Assembly: GCF_001761485.1 (NCBI RefSeq)
Contig: NC_090773.1
Span: forward strand, 62,001 to 126,000
Reading direction: 5' to 3'
Source: Yarrowia lipolytica
Lineage: Eukaryota > Ascomycota > Dipodascomycetes > Dipodascales
DNA length: 64,000 nucleotides
Shown: piece by piece, positions 31,588 to 41,638 of the stretch
Layout of the letters: every line of letters starts with the position of its first letter
Numbering within the stretch: position 1 is the first letter of the stretch
Notes under the pieces: model-generated
What the model saw: only the letters and a program-made list of their open reading frames with translations
Databases searched by the model: none
What the model was told of the DNA's origin: nothing
Position numbers and translations under genes: made by a program

Positions 31588-33124
31588 TTCGGTCTCCCAT
31601 AGTTATATAAGTACACACTCTCTACTCTCTATGGCTTGTTGATCTGGCTATGTCTCTAAGTCTCAGTGGCCATGCACTACGAGTTAAAGTGTCTGTGAGC
31701 GCGCTTAGATGAAAGCTAGTGGGTAAGAGTGCACCAAGATAGGAGCCATTGACAGCGGGGTAGTGCGCTTTTGTTTAGGTCAAATTGAGCCTAGTCTGGG
31801 GGGAAATCGGTGCCCGTCATATCTTCCACTCTTCACCAGACCCAAAAACCAGCTTATCGCTACACACTAGGCTATCGTTCCATGGCCAAAAAAAAGAAAC
31901 GTTGAGCTTGGACGCACATTACGGGATGATCACCGATTCCAAAAGCAAGAACCGAAAAGTGCAAGATACGGCCTAATTGTCCGACTCTCCGCGCGCGGTA
32001 GTCTAGACCTATACATGATAACCATTATTATCAGATATAGGAAGTGCATCTCCGACTAGCGGCATGGGGCGGTTGGACGCTCGATTGCCAACCGTTTTGC
32101 GTCTAGGCGGTCGCAAACAAGTCATTAGCCGCGTTTCACTCGCTCTGACAGCTGCCGGGACCAACAACCTCTTTCGAATCTCTACCCTACAAACCTACCC
32201 GCCAGACCTATCTCACCGCGTCTTTTTGAACCTCGCTCCGTGAGACAATTACCCGCGCTTGTGACTCTAGATGCAGGACAAAGGTCTAATACATATATCG
32301 GATACCACGAGGACTGTAGATTAGTGCAACAGTCTATACTCTCTAACTGCCCATTAGTGTGTTGTTGCGGCAGCATGTGTTACGTGAGAAATATTGAAAT
32401 ACACCAACGTCTTAATTGAATCCAACTGCGACAACAGAAACATTGCTCGATCCCCGACCTCAACCCCTGCTCTAAGCTCTGCACGTCCCTACATCTCGCT
32501 TCATGCATAATTGTTTTATCTTGTGCAATAGGATTCGCTATCGGAGTCCTATTGCACAGAGAAAGAGTGCCTGAGACATGCTTTGCGAGGTCTGTAGTCA
32601 CAACTCTGTTCAACAGTCAGCTGTCTTATCTGGAGCTATCTGTCTATGCTCTACCGCGCGGCAATGTGTCTGGTGCTACTGTACTTCTATGATAGACTGG
32701 TATGACCCGTCTTTGTGATGCATCGCGGTTGGGTACAATTTCGGCTGACGCGTGCGCGGTTACAGATACAAGTGGCTGCTGTCTGGCAGTCTGCTCAGTC
32801 AATGTTACATAACCTCTGAGTCATGGACTGAAACCGACAAAGACTTTGAAATCAATTCTTTTGATTCGATGGCAGACAACCCTGGTGGTCACCACCCTCC
32901 CGCCTGGTCATAGGCTACAGTAATCTCTTTGCTCTGGCTTACCGCGCTCAATCAAATGAGACCGAAAAGAGATGACCAGATGTGCTTGTGTGACTAAAAT
33001 CCCCCAGCGGCTGTGAGTTCGATTCCCTCTCCGCCCACTTAAGGTATACTATGCACTCTAACATACCTCGGTTCCCCGCATGTAACTTTCACGGACCTGC
33101 AACTCACAGAACTACCCCAACACC
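31588..33124. other. Spacer between amidase and PEX8
   Basis: Divergent promoter region with one notable element, the 12-bp-stem inverted repeat at 32522-32558. A tRNA-like T-loop (gttcgattc, 33017-33025) has no matching acceptor or D arm. No protein-coding frame recognised. Confidence 0.5.
32522..32558. repeat. Perfect 12-bp inverted repeat, 13-base loop
   Basis: tgtgcaatagga (32522-32533) and tcctattgcaca (32547-32558) are exact reverse complements. As RNA from either strand it would form a strong hairpin. There are no U runs right after it, and no neighbouring gene ends here. Confidence 0.9.
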
Positions 33125-35140
33125 ATGAACAAGTATCTAGTGCCCCCGCCCCAGGCCAATAGAACGGTAACAAACCTCGATCTGCTCATCAACAACCTCC
33201 GTGGCTCCTCTACGCCCGGAGCCGCAGAGGTCGATACCAGGGATATCCTCCAACGAATCGTCTTTATTCTCCCTACCATCAAGAACCCTCTCAACCTCGA
33301 TCTGGTGATCAAGGAGATTATCAACTCGCCACGCCTGCTGCCGCCTCTCATTGATCTCCATGACTACCAACAGCTCACAGACGCCTTCAGAGCAACCATC
33401 AAAAGAAAGGCCCTCGTCACAGACCCCACCATCAGCTTCGAGGCTTGGCTGGAGACCTGCTTCCAGGTCATTACTCGATTCGCAGGACCGGGTTGGAAGA
33501 AGCTACCTCTTCTGGCAGGATTGATTCTCGCAGATTACGACATTTCAGCTGATGGACCGACACTGGAACGAAAACCAGGTTTCCCGTCGAAACTCAAGCA
33601 TCTGCTCAAGAGGGAATTTGTCACCACTTTTGACCAGTGTCTTTCTATCGACACCCGAAACCGAAGCGACGCCACAAAATGGGTACCTGTGCTTGCCTGC
33701 ATTTCTATCGCACAGGTCTACTCGCTGCTAGGTGACGTTGCTATCAACTACAGACGGTTCTTGCAGGTGGGTCTGGATCTCATCTTCTCAAACTACGGTT
33801 TGGAAATGGGCACGGCTCTGGCAAGACTCCATGCTGAGTCCGGAGGCGACGCTACAACCGCCGGTGGACTCATCGGAAAGAAACTCAAAGAACCCGTTGT
33901 GGCTCTACTCAACACTTTTGCACACATCGCATCCTCCTGCATCGTTCACGTGGATATCGACTACATTGACCGTATCCAGAACAAAATTATCCTAGTGTGT
34001 GAGAACCAGGCCGAGACCTGGAGAATCCTCACCATCGAAAGTCCAACTGTCATGCACCACCAGGAGTCTGTTCAGTACCTCAAATGGGAGCTGTTCACCC
34101 TCTGTATCATTATGCAGGGAATTGCAAACATGCTGCTCACACAAAAGATGAACCAGTTCATGTACCTGCAGCTGGCATACAAACAGCTTCAGGCACTCCA
34201 CAGCATCTATTTCATTGTCGACCAAATGGGATCCCAGTTTGCTGCATATGACTACGTCTTCTTCTCAGCGATCGATGTCCTGTTGTCGGAGTACGCTCCT
34301 TACATCAAGAACAGAGGCACCATCCCACCCAACAAGGAGTTTGTGGCCGAAAGACTGGCCGCGAATCTCGCTGGAACTTCAAACGTGGGGAGTCATCTTC
34401 CTATTGATCGCTCTCGAGTTCTGTTCGCTCTCAACTACTACGAACAGCTTGTCACCGTATGTCACGATAGCTGCGTAGAGACCATCATTTATCCCATGGC
34501 ACGATCCTTCCTCTATCCCACAAGCGACATTCAGCAACTTAAACCGCTGGTGGAAGCTGCTCACTCCGTGATTCTGGCTGGCCTGGCAGTGCCTACCAAC
34601 GCTGTTGTGAACGCTAAGCTCATCCCAGAGTACATGGGGGGAGTTCTTCCTTTGTTTCCGGGAGTGTTTTCATGGAACCAGTTCGTGTTGGCCATTCAGT
34701 CCATCGTTAACACTGTCTCTCCTCCTTCTGAAGTGTTTAAAACCAACCAGAAGCTCTTCCGTCTTGTGTTGGATTCTTTGATGAAAAAGTGCAGAGACAC
34801 GCCCGTGGGCATTCCTGTGCCACACTCAGTCACAGTATCTCAGGAACAGGAAGACATTCCTCCTACACAGCGAGCTGTGGTAATGCTGGCTCTCATCAAC
34901 TCGCTGCCCTACGTTGATATCCGGTCTTTTGAGTTGTGGCTGCAGGAGACGTGGAATATGATCGAGGCCACTCCCATGCTTGCCGAAAACGCCCCCAACA
35001 AGGAGCTTGCGCATGCCGAGCACGAGTTTCTGGTTCTGGAAATGTGGAAGATGATTTCCGGCAACATTGACCAGCGTCTCAATGATGTGGCCATTCGATG
35101 GTGGTACAAAAAGAATGCTCGAGTGCATGGAACGTTATAA
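33125..35140 (+). CDS. PEX8: Peroxin Pex8
   Basis: Intraperoxisomal organiser of the matrix-import machinery that links docking and RING complexes. The 671-residue length equals what I recall for the Y. lipolytica peroxin first named Pex17p and now Pex8p, and the sequence is a helical, Leu-rich protein with no other domain. A family feature, a C-terminal PTS1 such as SKL, is absent here: it ends HGTL. No signal peptide or convincing transmembrane segment is seen. The start ATG lies after a CAAC-rich leader. Identification rests on length plus overall pattern, so it is good but not certain. Confidence 0.7.
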   Translation: MNKYLVPPPQANRTVTNLDLLINNLRGSSTPGAAEVDTRDILQRIVFILPTIKNPLNLDLVIKEIINSPRLLPPLIDLHDYQQLTDAFRATIKRKALVTDPTISFEAWLETCFQVITRFAGPGWKKLPLLAGLILADYDISADGPTLERKPGFPSKLKHLLKREFVTTFDQCLSIDTRNRSDATKWVPVLACISIAQVYSLLGDVAINYRRFLQVGLDLIFSNYGLEMGTALARLHAESGGDATTAGGLIGKKLKEPVVALLNTFAHIASSCIVHVDIDYIDRIQNKIILVCENQAETWRILTIESPTVMHHQESVQYLKWELFTLCIIMQGIANMLLTQKMNQFMYLQLAYKQLQALHSIYFIVDQMGSQFAAYDYVFFSAIDVLLSEYAPYIKNRGTIPPNKEFVAERLAANLAGTSNVGSHLPIDRSRVLFALNYYEQLVTVCHDSCVETIIYPMARSFLYPTSDIQQLKPLVEAAHSVILAGLAVPTNAVVNAKLIPEYMGGVLPLFPGVFSWNQFVLAIQSIVNTVSPPSEVFKTNQKLFRLVLDSLMKKCRDTPVGIPVPHSVTVSQEQEDIPPTQRAVVMLALINSLPYVDIRSFELWLQETWNMIEATPMLAENAPNKELAHAEHEFLVLEMWKMISGNIDQRLNDVAIRWWYKKNARVHGTL

Positions 35141-35382
35141 CCGTGGGAGTAGCCCACAGTTCACATAGAGTAAGATCACATAAAGTAACTCAACAGATTT
35201 CAGCAGATGAATGCAAAGAAGTCCCCGAGGAGTCGGACATATCGGTAAAGACGTTAAATGCGAGACATCTCGCGTCTCTGGCGTCTCCGCAAAAGTTTAT
35301 TATCTGACATATATGTGGGTACCAGGTTGGTGTGTTAGTACCTGTATTGTGTACGACATTATTACACTTTTCAACGAGTAAA

Positions 35383-36033
35383 ATGCATCTGGTGGTCAAA
35401 GCTCTCGTGGCGGCGTTCCTGGTGGCCAATGCCAAAAACATCACATTCTCTTGGCACCTTCGTTTCTTTTACTACGTTTTCCGATATTGTGTGCTTCCGG
35501 GATGGTTGGGATACGCTGCCAAGGATAAGCCCGCGTCTCCGTTTGCTGAGCGGCGATATGGTACGCGGTGCACATTGATGGATTGCGACATCAACGGGCA
35601 CAAGAGCAACTCGACCTACTTCTCCGATCTCGACATTGCTCGAACCGATCTTGTTGTCTGGCTGCTCAACAAGTTCTTCCGAGACACCCATAAGGCCAAT
35701 GGACGATGGGCCTATGTTCCGTTAGGCTCTGTTTACTGCAACTTCAAGAAGGAGATCAAGCCGCTGCAAAAGTACACAATTGTGTCACGAGTTCTGGGCT
35801 GGAACCAGAAATGGCTGATTGTGGAATCTCGGTTTGAGATTGGAACCAAGAAAAACCCTGTGGTGGCCGCCACTGCTCTCACCAAGTACGTGGTCAAGGA
35901 CAAGAGAAAGACGATTCCCCCCTCTGACGCCTTTCAGATGTCTGGGTTTAGTGATGAACATTGTGCTGAGGGTCTCAAGCGGTTTGAAAAGATACAGAGC
36001 TTTATGGAAGTGGAGGGGATTGAGATAGAATAG
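35383..36033 (+). CDS. THEM6-like hotdog-fold thioesterase family protein
   Basis: 216-residue protein with a hydrophobic N-terminal segment (1-20, then a second near 25-40) that may anchor it in a membrane, followed by a 4HBT-like hotdog domain. The DCDINGHKSNSTYFSDLDIARTDL segment is like the D-x2-x-H-x-NN-x-Y-L-x2-x-D-x-GR acyl-CoA thioesterase pattern of the THEM6 group. Thus acyl-CoA hydrolysis is possible, but THEM6 relatives have unclear activity and the usual HMNN is KSNS here. The frame opens upstream with a GTG only, so the ATG at 35383 is taken. It is 242 bp after PEX8 in the same direction. Confidence 0.75.
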   Translation: MHLVVKALVAAFLVANAKNITFSWHLRFFYYVFRYCVLPGWLGYAAKDKPASPFAERRYGTRCTLMDCDINGHKSNSTYFSDLDIARTDLVVWLLNKFFRDTHKANGRWAYVPLGSVYCNFKKEIKPLQKYTIVSRVLGWNQKWLIVESRFEIGTKKNPVVAATALTKYVVKDKRKTIPPSDAFQMSGFSDEHCAEGLKRFEKIQSFMEVEGIEIE

Positions 36034-36351
36034 AGCACTCGACCGAAAAACTTTGTGCGGCACGGGACACCATCGGTATGGCATCAAACCAACAATCTGC
36101 TGTTCAAAGTTGCTGTTACGTCAGCATTGACAGTCGAAATTACAAGCAACACAACTAGGTATAGTATGTACAGTGTACTACTTGTAAGAGATAGAATCAA
36201 CGGTGTATATAGAATGCACTGGCTCATGGTGACACCCTTACACTATCTATACACAATAGAACATTACAGTATGAAGATTTCTATATACAGTCTATATTGT
36301 TAGTACGTGTGTAATCACAGTGATAGCATCTCGTGTTGCGCCACCACTTGA
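36034..36351. other. Convergent spacer THEM6-like/MMM1
   Basis: 318 bp between convergent gene ends, holding two polyadenylation regions by position. It has gtacagtgtactacttgta at 36168-36186; otherwise nothing. Confidence 0.5.
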
Positions 36352-37521
36352 TCACCTCCTGGGAGAAGTCTGAAGAGATCTATAAGCCTCATCGGCAACA
36401 GCAGACCCCGAAGAACTTCCTGCTGTACCCTGCATCTCGTAAAACGAGCTGGAGTATGTTGGTCGAGTGTTGACAGACATGGACCGAATAAATTTGGGAT
36501 TGTTGATATTTGGTCTTTGCGAGCTCATGCTCATGTTTCTGTGTGGGAATCCTCCTGGAAGTTCCAGTGGTTTAGGAACACTGCTGGGGTTGGCAGGTTG
36601 TGGGAAAGGCGAGGGAGGGACCCCTGTTGAAGTGCCTGTGCCTGCTCCAGCTGATGGAGGGGGCGCAGACGTCTTTCTCCACAGTTTGGGCAGCTCAAAC
36701 TGCTGGTACTCCGGATACACGCATCTGTCTTTGAACCAACGTCTGATCCTGCTTTCGATCAGTCGAGATATTTTCTCGGCATTTTGCAGCTTCTGGGTGC
36801 TTCCCACCGACGACTCAATCTTCCATTGCAGCTCGTAGTCGGGAGCAAATGACACCAACACCCGGTTGGCTTCTCCGGAGTTGAATGCCGACCGAATCGC
36901 CACAGTCAGTGTACCACTAAACTTGACGAGACTGACGGAGAGTGAGACAGGCACAGAAGCAAACTTGGGGATGGGGAAGTTGAGCAGCATCTTTGTCTCC
37001 ACTCCCAGCTTGATTGTATCTTCTAAAGACACCTTAATCTCAGCCTCCAGATCACCTGATTCGTCCTTGTTGACTTTACAGGCTCCAAACTGTGGAAACG
37101 CGTCGCCAATGTCAAGATCAACCACGTTAATGGTGTCGAGAAAGCCTGGAAGTTTGTCGGACTTGAGAATCTCGTTGAGCCGTTCCAGAACCTCATCGTT
37201 GCCTCTCACCTCATCTCGCAGCTGGTAGAGTGCCTGGGCCACTAGTACGCTGAACCAGTCCAGGGACTCCGGCTGGTGGGTTTTTGTGTTGTAGTAGGTC
37301 TTTTCAAGAATCGCGTCTGTCGACGGGTTGCCTGTAGGTAACACCTTTGCTGTTCTTCTCTGCGTATTGATGTCGGGTTCTGTCTGGTCCGAGAAGATGA
37401 AAAAGCGCACGAAGATGAGTAGTACCAGACCGACGGAAAACTGTCCAAGCATGAACCCCGTCAGAAATGGCCAATTGATGATGCCCTCGGACGCCACCGC
37501 AGGCAGTACAAACTGTGACAT
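36352..37521 (-). CDS. MMM1: MMM1, ERMES complex subunit
   Basis: ER-anchored subunit of the ERMES tether that joins ER and mitochondria and moves phospholipids. The 389-residue product has a short luminal N-terminus, one transmembrane helix (about 20-43) and a cytosolic SMP lipid-binding domain (about 85-285; ESLDWFSVLVAQALYQLRDE through RIRRWFKDRCVYPEYQQFELP). A Ser/Pro/Gly-rich tail of about 100 residues is unique to this protein. It is divergent from KRI1 with only 167 bp between the ATGs. Confidence 0.95.
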   Translation of the reverse strand: MSQFVLPAVASEGIINWPFLTGFMLGQFSVGLVLLIFVRFFIFSDQTEPDINTQRRTAKVLPTGNPSTDAILEKTYYNTKTHQPESLDWFSVLVAQALYQLRDEVRGNDEVLERLNEILKSDKLPGFLDTINVVDLDIGDAFPQFGACKVNKDESGDLEAEIKVSLEDTIKLGVETKMLLNFPIPKFASVPVSLSVSLVKFSGTLTVAIRSAFNSGEANRVLVSFAPDYELQWKIESSVGSTQKLQNAEKISRLIESRIRRWFKDRCVYPEYQQFELPKLWRKTSAPPPSAGAGTGTSTGVPPSPFPQPANPSSVPKPLELPGGFPHRNMSMSSQRPNINNPKFIRSMSVNTRPTYSSSFYEMQGTAGSSSGSAVADEAYRSLQTSPRR

Positions 37522-37688
37522 GTGGTTGTGTTGATCTTGTTCTGTTACTGTACTGGTCGTTGCTGATTAATCTTGTGCTATATTTTACAGTGCATAATTC
37601 AGGAGCGACGTTAAAGTTTGGAATAGGGCAACATTTTATGCACGATATCAAAATTATTTTCATACTCTTCCTGTAGAAACAGAACATC
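37522..37688. promoter_or_regulatory. Compact bidirectional promoter MMM1/KRI1
   Basis: Only 167 bp separate two divergent start codons, the shortest divergent spacing in the window. It contains ttttatg and atatcaaaattattttcat AT-rich text and no clear PAC or RRPE nucleolar-gene box. Both genes must share regulatory DNA. Confidence 0.5.
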
Positions 37689-39422
37689 ATGGCCCGAAAG
37701 AAGAGTGCTGCCAAAAAGGCCCGAGAGGCTGAGACCAAGGGAGTCGACGCTCCCAAGGCCGAGGCGTCCTTCGAGCCCAAAAAGAAGCAAGCTAAGATCA
37801 CTCCTATGGACTCAGACTCGGAAGGGTCTGATGAAGAGGAGGAGGCTGCCTTCACCATTAACGAGGACTACGCCCGACGATTTCAGTACAACAAGGAGCG
37901 AGAAGAGAAGGTGCGTCTTGAATTGATGCACAAAAACGGTGAATTTGACGACAAGAACAGCGACGACGATGAGAGTGATTCTACCTCTGAAGATGAGGAT
38001 GACAACGCCGATCTTGCCACTGAGGAGGTTGATGCTGCTATCGCCAATGTGATTGCTACGATCAGAAACAACCCCGGCAAGCTGCTGGAGAAGAATGTCA
38101 AGTTCTTTGACGAGATCAAGGAGGGAGAGATACCCACTGCCAAGAAAGAGAAGCCCATGTACCTGAAGGACTATCATCGACAAACCATTCTGGACGGTGG
38201 TCTGACTGCTGAGGGCGAGTTCCCCGAAGGCGAGAAGCCCTATGCCATTCAGCAAGAGGAGGACCGAGCCAAGCTAATCTCTGAGATGCATGCTGACAAC
38301 GATGATGAGGAGGATGAGGACGAAGATGGGGAAGATGGGTTCCTGACCAAGCGAAAGGAGCAGCGTGAGATTGAGGAGGTCGAGCTGCCTGATCCCGAGA
38401 AGGACGGTGACGGTTTCCTTGACAAGTTTGTTTCTTCCAAGGCCTGGATGACTAAGGACGACAACCCCACCTATAACGAGTTGGTTGAGGATGAGGAGGA
38501 CGAGTTTGACGAGAAGGCCGACGAGTTCGAGCAGGAATACAACTTCCGATTCCAGGAGGAGGACGGAAAGGAAATCATTTCCTACGGTCGAAACCAGGAC
38601 ACTGTGCGACGAACTGCCGAAAACTCGCGAAAGCGACAGCGAGAGAGCAAGGCCGAGCGAAAGGCCGAGGAGAAGCGAGAGCGAGAGGCTGACAAGGCAC
38701 GGTTCAAGAAGCTCATGGTCAAGGACGTGGTCAAGAAAATGGAGGCTCTCAAGAAGCACATTGGAGATGACGCGTCCAAGTTCACCGCTGAGGACTTTGA
38801 GGGTGACTTTGACGATACTGAGTGGGACCGAAGGATGCAGCAGGTATTCAACGACGAGTTCTATGGAGATGACGATGCCAAGCCTACCTGGGACGATGAT
38901 ATTGACATGGGTGGAATTGAAGTTGAGGAGAGTGACGATGATGATGAGGAGGAGGAGGAGACCGAGGAGAAGACTCCTGCTCTTTCCAACCGAAAGCAGA
39001 AGCAGCTCGAGAAGCAACAGAAAAAGAAGGAGGCCAAGGAGATTCTCGAGAAGGCAACAGCCTTCGTTGAGGAGAACGTGGATCTTGCTATTGAGAAGGA
39101 AGAGGCTCGAGGCCGAAAGCCTGTACGAGAGGATAGCGAGGCCCCCAAATTCAGATACCGAGAGGTGTCTCCTGAGTCTTACGGTCTTACAGCTAACGAT
39201 ATTCTCATGGCTGATGATAAGCAGCTCAACGAGTACGTTGGTCTCAAGAAGCTTGCATCCTGGCGAGGCGCCGAGAAGAAGGCCAAGGACCAGCGTAAGT
39301 ACGGCAAGAAAAAGCGTCTTAAGGACTGGCGAGAGCAGGTGTTTAAGAAGCGAGATGCTCCTACTGACGACGAGATCATGGCCGCTCTTCAGAAGCAACA
39401 AAAGGGAAAGCGAAGAAAGTAG
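37689..39422 (+). CDS. KRI1: KRI1, ribosome biogenesis protein
   Basis: Nucleolar protein needed for 40S subunit synthesis, partner of Krr1 in yeast. The 577-residue product starts with a basic stretch, then FTINEDYARRFQYNKEREEKVRLE, a Kri1 family hallmark. Acidic Asp/Glu runs alternate with Lys/Arg-rich helices; FKKLMVKDVVKKMEAL and TEWDRRMQQVFNDEFY lie in the middle and YGLTANDILMADDKQLNEYVGLKKLASWR near the end, before a basic KKKRLKDWREQVFKKR tail, matching the Kri1-like C-terminal domain. Confidence 0.95.
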   Translation: MARKKSAAKKAREAETKGVDAPKAEASFEPKKKQAKITPMDSDSEGSDEEEEAAFTINEDYARRFQYNKEREEKVRLELMHKNGEFDDKNSDDDESDSTSEDEDDNADLATEEVDAAIANVIATIRNNPGKLLEKNVKFFDEIKEGEIPTAKKEKPMYLKDYHRQTILDGGLTAEGEFPEGEKPYAIQQEEDRAKLISEMHADNDDEEDEDEDGEDGFLTKRKEQREIEEVELPDPEKDGDGFLDKFVSSKAWMTKDDNPTYNELVEDEEDEFDEKADEFEQEYNFRFQEEDGKEIISYGRNQDTVRRTAENSRKRQRESKAERKAEEKREREADKARFKKLMVKDVVKKMEALKKHIGDDASKFTAEDFEGDFDDTEWDRRMQQVFNDEFYGDDDAKPTWDDDIDMGGIEVEESDDDDEEEEETEEKTPALSNRKQKQLEKQQKKKEAKEILEKATAFVEENVDLAIEKEEARGRKPVREDSEAPKFRYREVSPESYGLTANDILMADDKQLNEYVGLKKLASWRGAEKKAKDQRKYGKKKRLKDWREQVFKKRDAPTDDEIMAALQKQQKGKRRK

Positions 39423-41638
39423 ATGTGAAATAATTATTGAATGGTTTAGCTTGGTTAAGTGCTAGGGTATACTGTAGTTTCCATTAGCGCGGGTTTGAAC
39501 AAGGCCCCTGGTTTGGTCAAAGCCCGCGTCTTCGTTGGATGCCCTTGTTTCAGCAAAAGTAGCTAGTGTATATCTATCAGATAGTACAACTGTAATTAGT
39601 ACTTGTACTGTTGTACATACTGTAGTCAGGATATCCCCAAGTTACGGAGTCCGAAGGGTGGCGTTGGTGGCATTTAGAGCAAGTCGGGGGAGTGGACTGT
39701 CTTTGGTCCGTCAAATGAGTCGTCAAAAGACGTCAAAAGAGTCATCTACGATATTTATTTAACAAACGCGATTTCATATGGCAGTCTATGGGGAGAGGGT
39801 CCTTAGTTTGTTGCGTGCGTAGTTAGTGTTGGCTCAATGTATTCCCCTCAGCTTCTTCGGCCAGAATTCCGTATTTATACCAGAATAGTATCTGGGTGCA
39901 GATAGTTACTCCAAGTTCCACGGTATTTGACGATGTTCCGAGGAGATAGCCCACTTGGATTACGTGCTTGGTGCAACTGGAAGCGGTGAAACCGCTATTC
40001 TGTATCCTCAGACAGTAGCCACTTGTTTCCTTTTAAATCTCCTCTATCTACATGGGGAATGATCCGGGTCATGTTATGAAGAGGGAGGGCCCTTAGTGGC
40101 GAGCAGGGTGGTTGGGCCAAATGCGGCGTCCCCGGAAGACACGAGGGTTAGCGTGGATTGGAAGGCCATCAATCGGCTGGTAAATTACACAAGTACAGTA
40201 CTGTAGATACAAGTACTGTAAATACATATGGGATACCTGAAGCGACTTGAGACGTGAGTCATTCCAACTTGCTCCATCCACATACGTTTCTCTTGTCTCT
40301 TGTACTGTGACTGCAGCTCTTCAACAAGATCCGAGGACAGGGGACAAATATTATACGCTAGAGTAGCGAAAGCTGACCAGTGTTTGAAAGAAATGAACAA
40401 GAGGGCGTCTTCTTTGTCTGCACACAAGACACACCGAGAAGATTGGGCCTCGACAGTTTATTGTGGGCAATCTTCTTCAAATGGCTGCGATCTGGTGCTA
40501 CCGGAGATCGGACCTACAAGTAGAGATCAATAGCGTTGATGGTACTGCCCTGGTACGATGGTCAAACGACATCAACAACCAGGTACGATACTGCACTTCA
40601 AAAACATGACACGTTTGCTACGTCTGTCAAAGCCTGGAAAAAAAAAAAACCAGAATGTCAGACAAACCCACATAACAGGGCGCTACCACCTCCCTGATAT
40701 GACAGGCTATTAGTGTGAGCCCGTCACATTTTCTGGTGTACAAGAACAACGTATCACTCTTGTATACAGACACACACGGTGTCACTTACTTTGCAATTTC
40801 AGCTTTTTTCCGACTCTCCTGTAGATTTTCGCCCGGTGTAAGTACAGTACCGGTAGAAGTACAGTATCTACAGTATCTACTTATACTTGAATGGTGTACT
40901 CGTAAGTACACCCTAATTGGGTCACTTGCGCCCAACCTTTCCAGCATTACACCTGACCCCTACTTTTAGGGGCAAGCGGCGGCGGATTGCGTGATATTTA
41001 TGTTCTTCTCCAGCCTAACTCTTGCTATTTGTAGGGTATCCTTCAAACGCATCGGAGACATCTCCGTGTCTCGCGAACCTGTCACTCAATGTTCTATTTT
41101 AGTAGCTCAAGTTTGTCTGTCGGTGTCGAGCAGTGTATAGAGTGCCCACTGTATATGAGAAGGCATACGTTAGATAAGTCATGTTAGGCAATTGCAGTAC
41201 GATACTGCACAGTTGCAGCTGTTTCTCAATACAAGAACAGGTGCTGTTACAACTTACAGGCGACGTGACTACAGTACTTGTATCGTACCCTGTGCAGGTG
41301 ATACCAAAACGCTTGCCCCATCAGCACTAACAGCTACAGTAGTGCAGAGACTAAAAGAACGCTAGCCCTTATTCGACGCTAGCGCGCGGAATATTTACTT
41401 GGGGTGGCCCTCCCTATCTGTGAGCCGTAGCCCGCCTCTGCCTACCGTCATGGTATAAAGGATTTGAGACGACACGCTCTCCCCCTTACAGCTTCCTTTT
41501 TTAAAGTCTACTATCTTTGCTCTATTACTGCACAGGTTGATTTGGACGCACGTTGATCAAACCCAAGGTGTATTGAGAACAACATCCAACATCACACCTA
41601 ATTACAAAACAGCATTTTGTACAATTTCTTCGCAGCAC
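39423..41638. other. 2.2 kb spacer between KRI1 and CRT10-like gene
   Basis: Rich in GTAC-type words, notably the 12-bp palindrome tacagtactgta (40194-40205) and clusters at 39590-39623 and 40843-40907. A short direct repeat gacgtcaaaagacgtcaaaag lies near 39720-39741. No open frame matches a known protein. Confidence 0.5.

Noticed and set aside
33010-33045. tRNA-like T-loop (gttcgattc) followed by ctctccgccca
   Set aside because: The T stem has two mismatches and no matching 5' acceptor strand, D arm or anticodon arm lies upstream.
38274-39401. 375-codon minus-strand frame across KRI1
   Set aside because: Leu/Ser-rich antisense of a Glu/Lys-rich gene; no domain.
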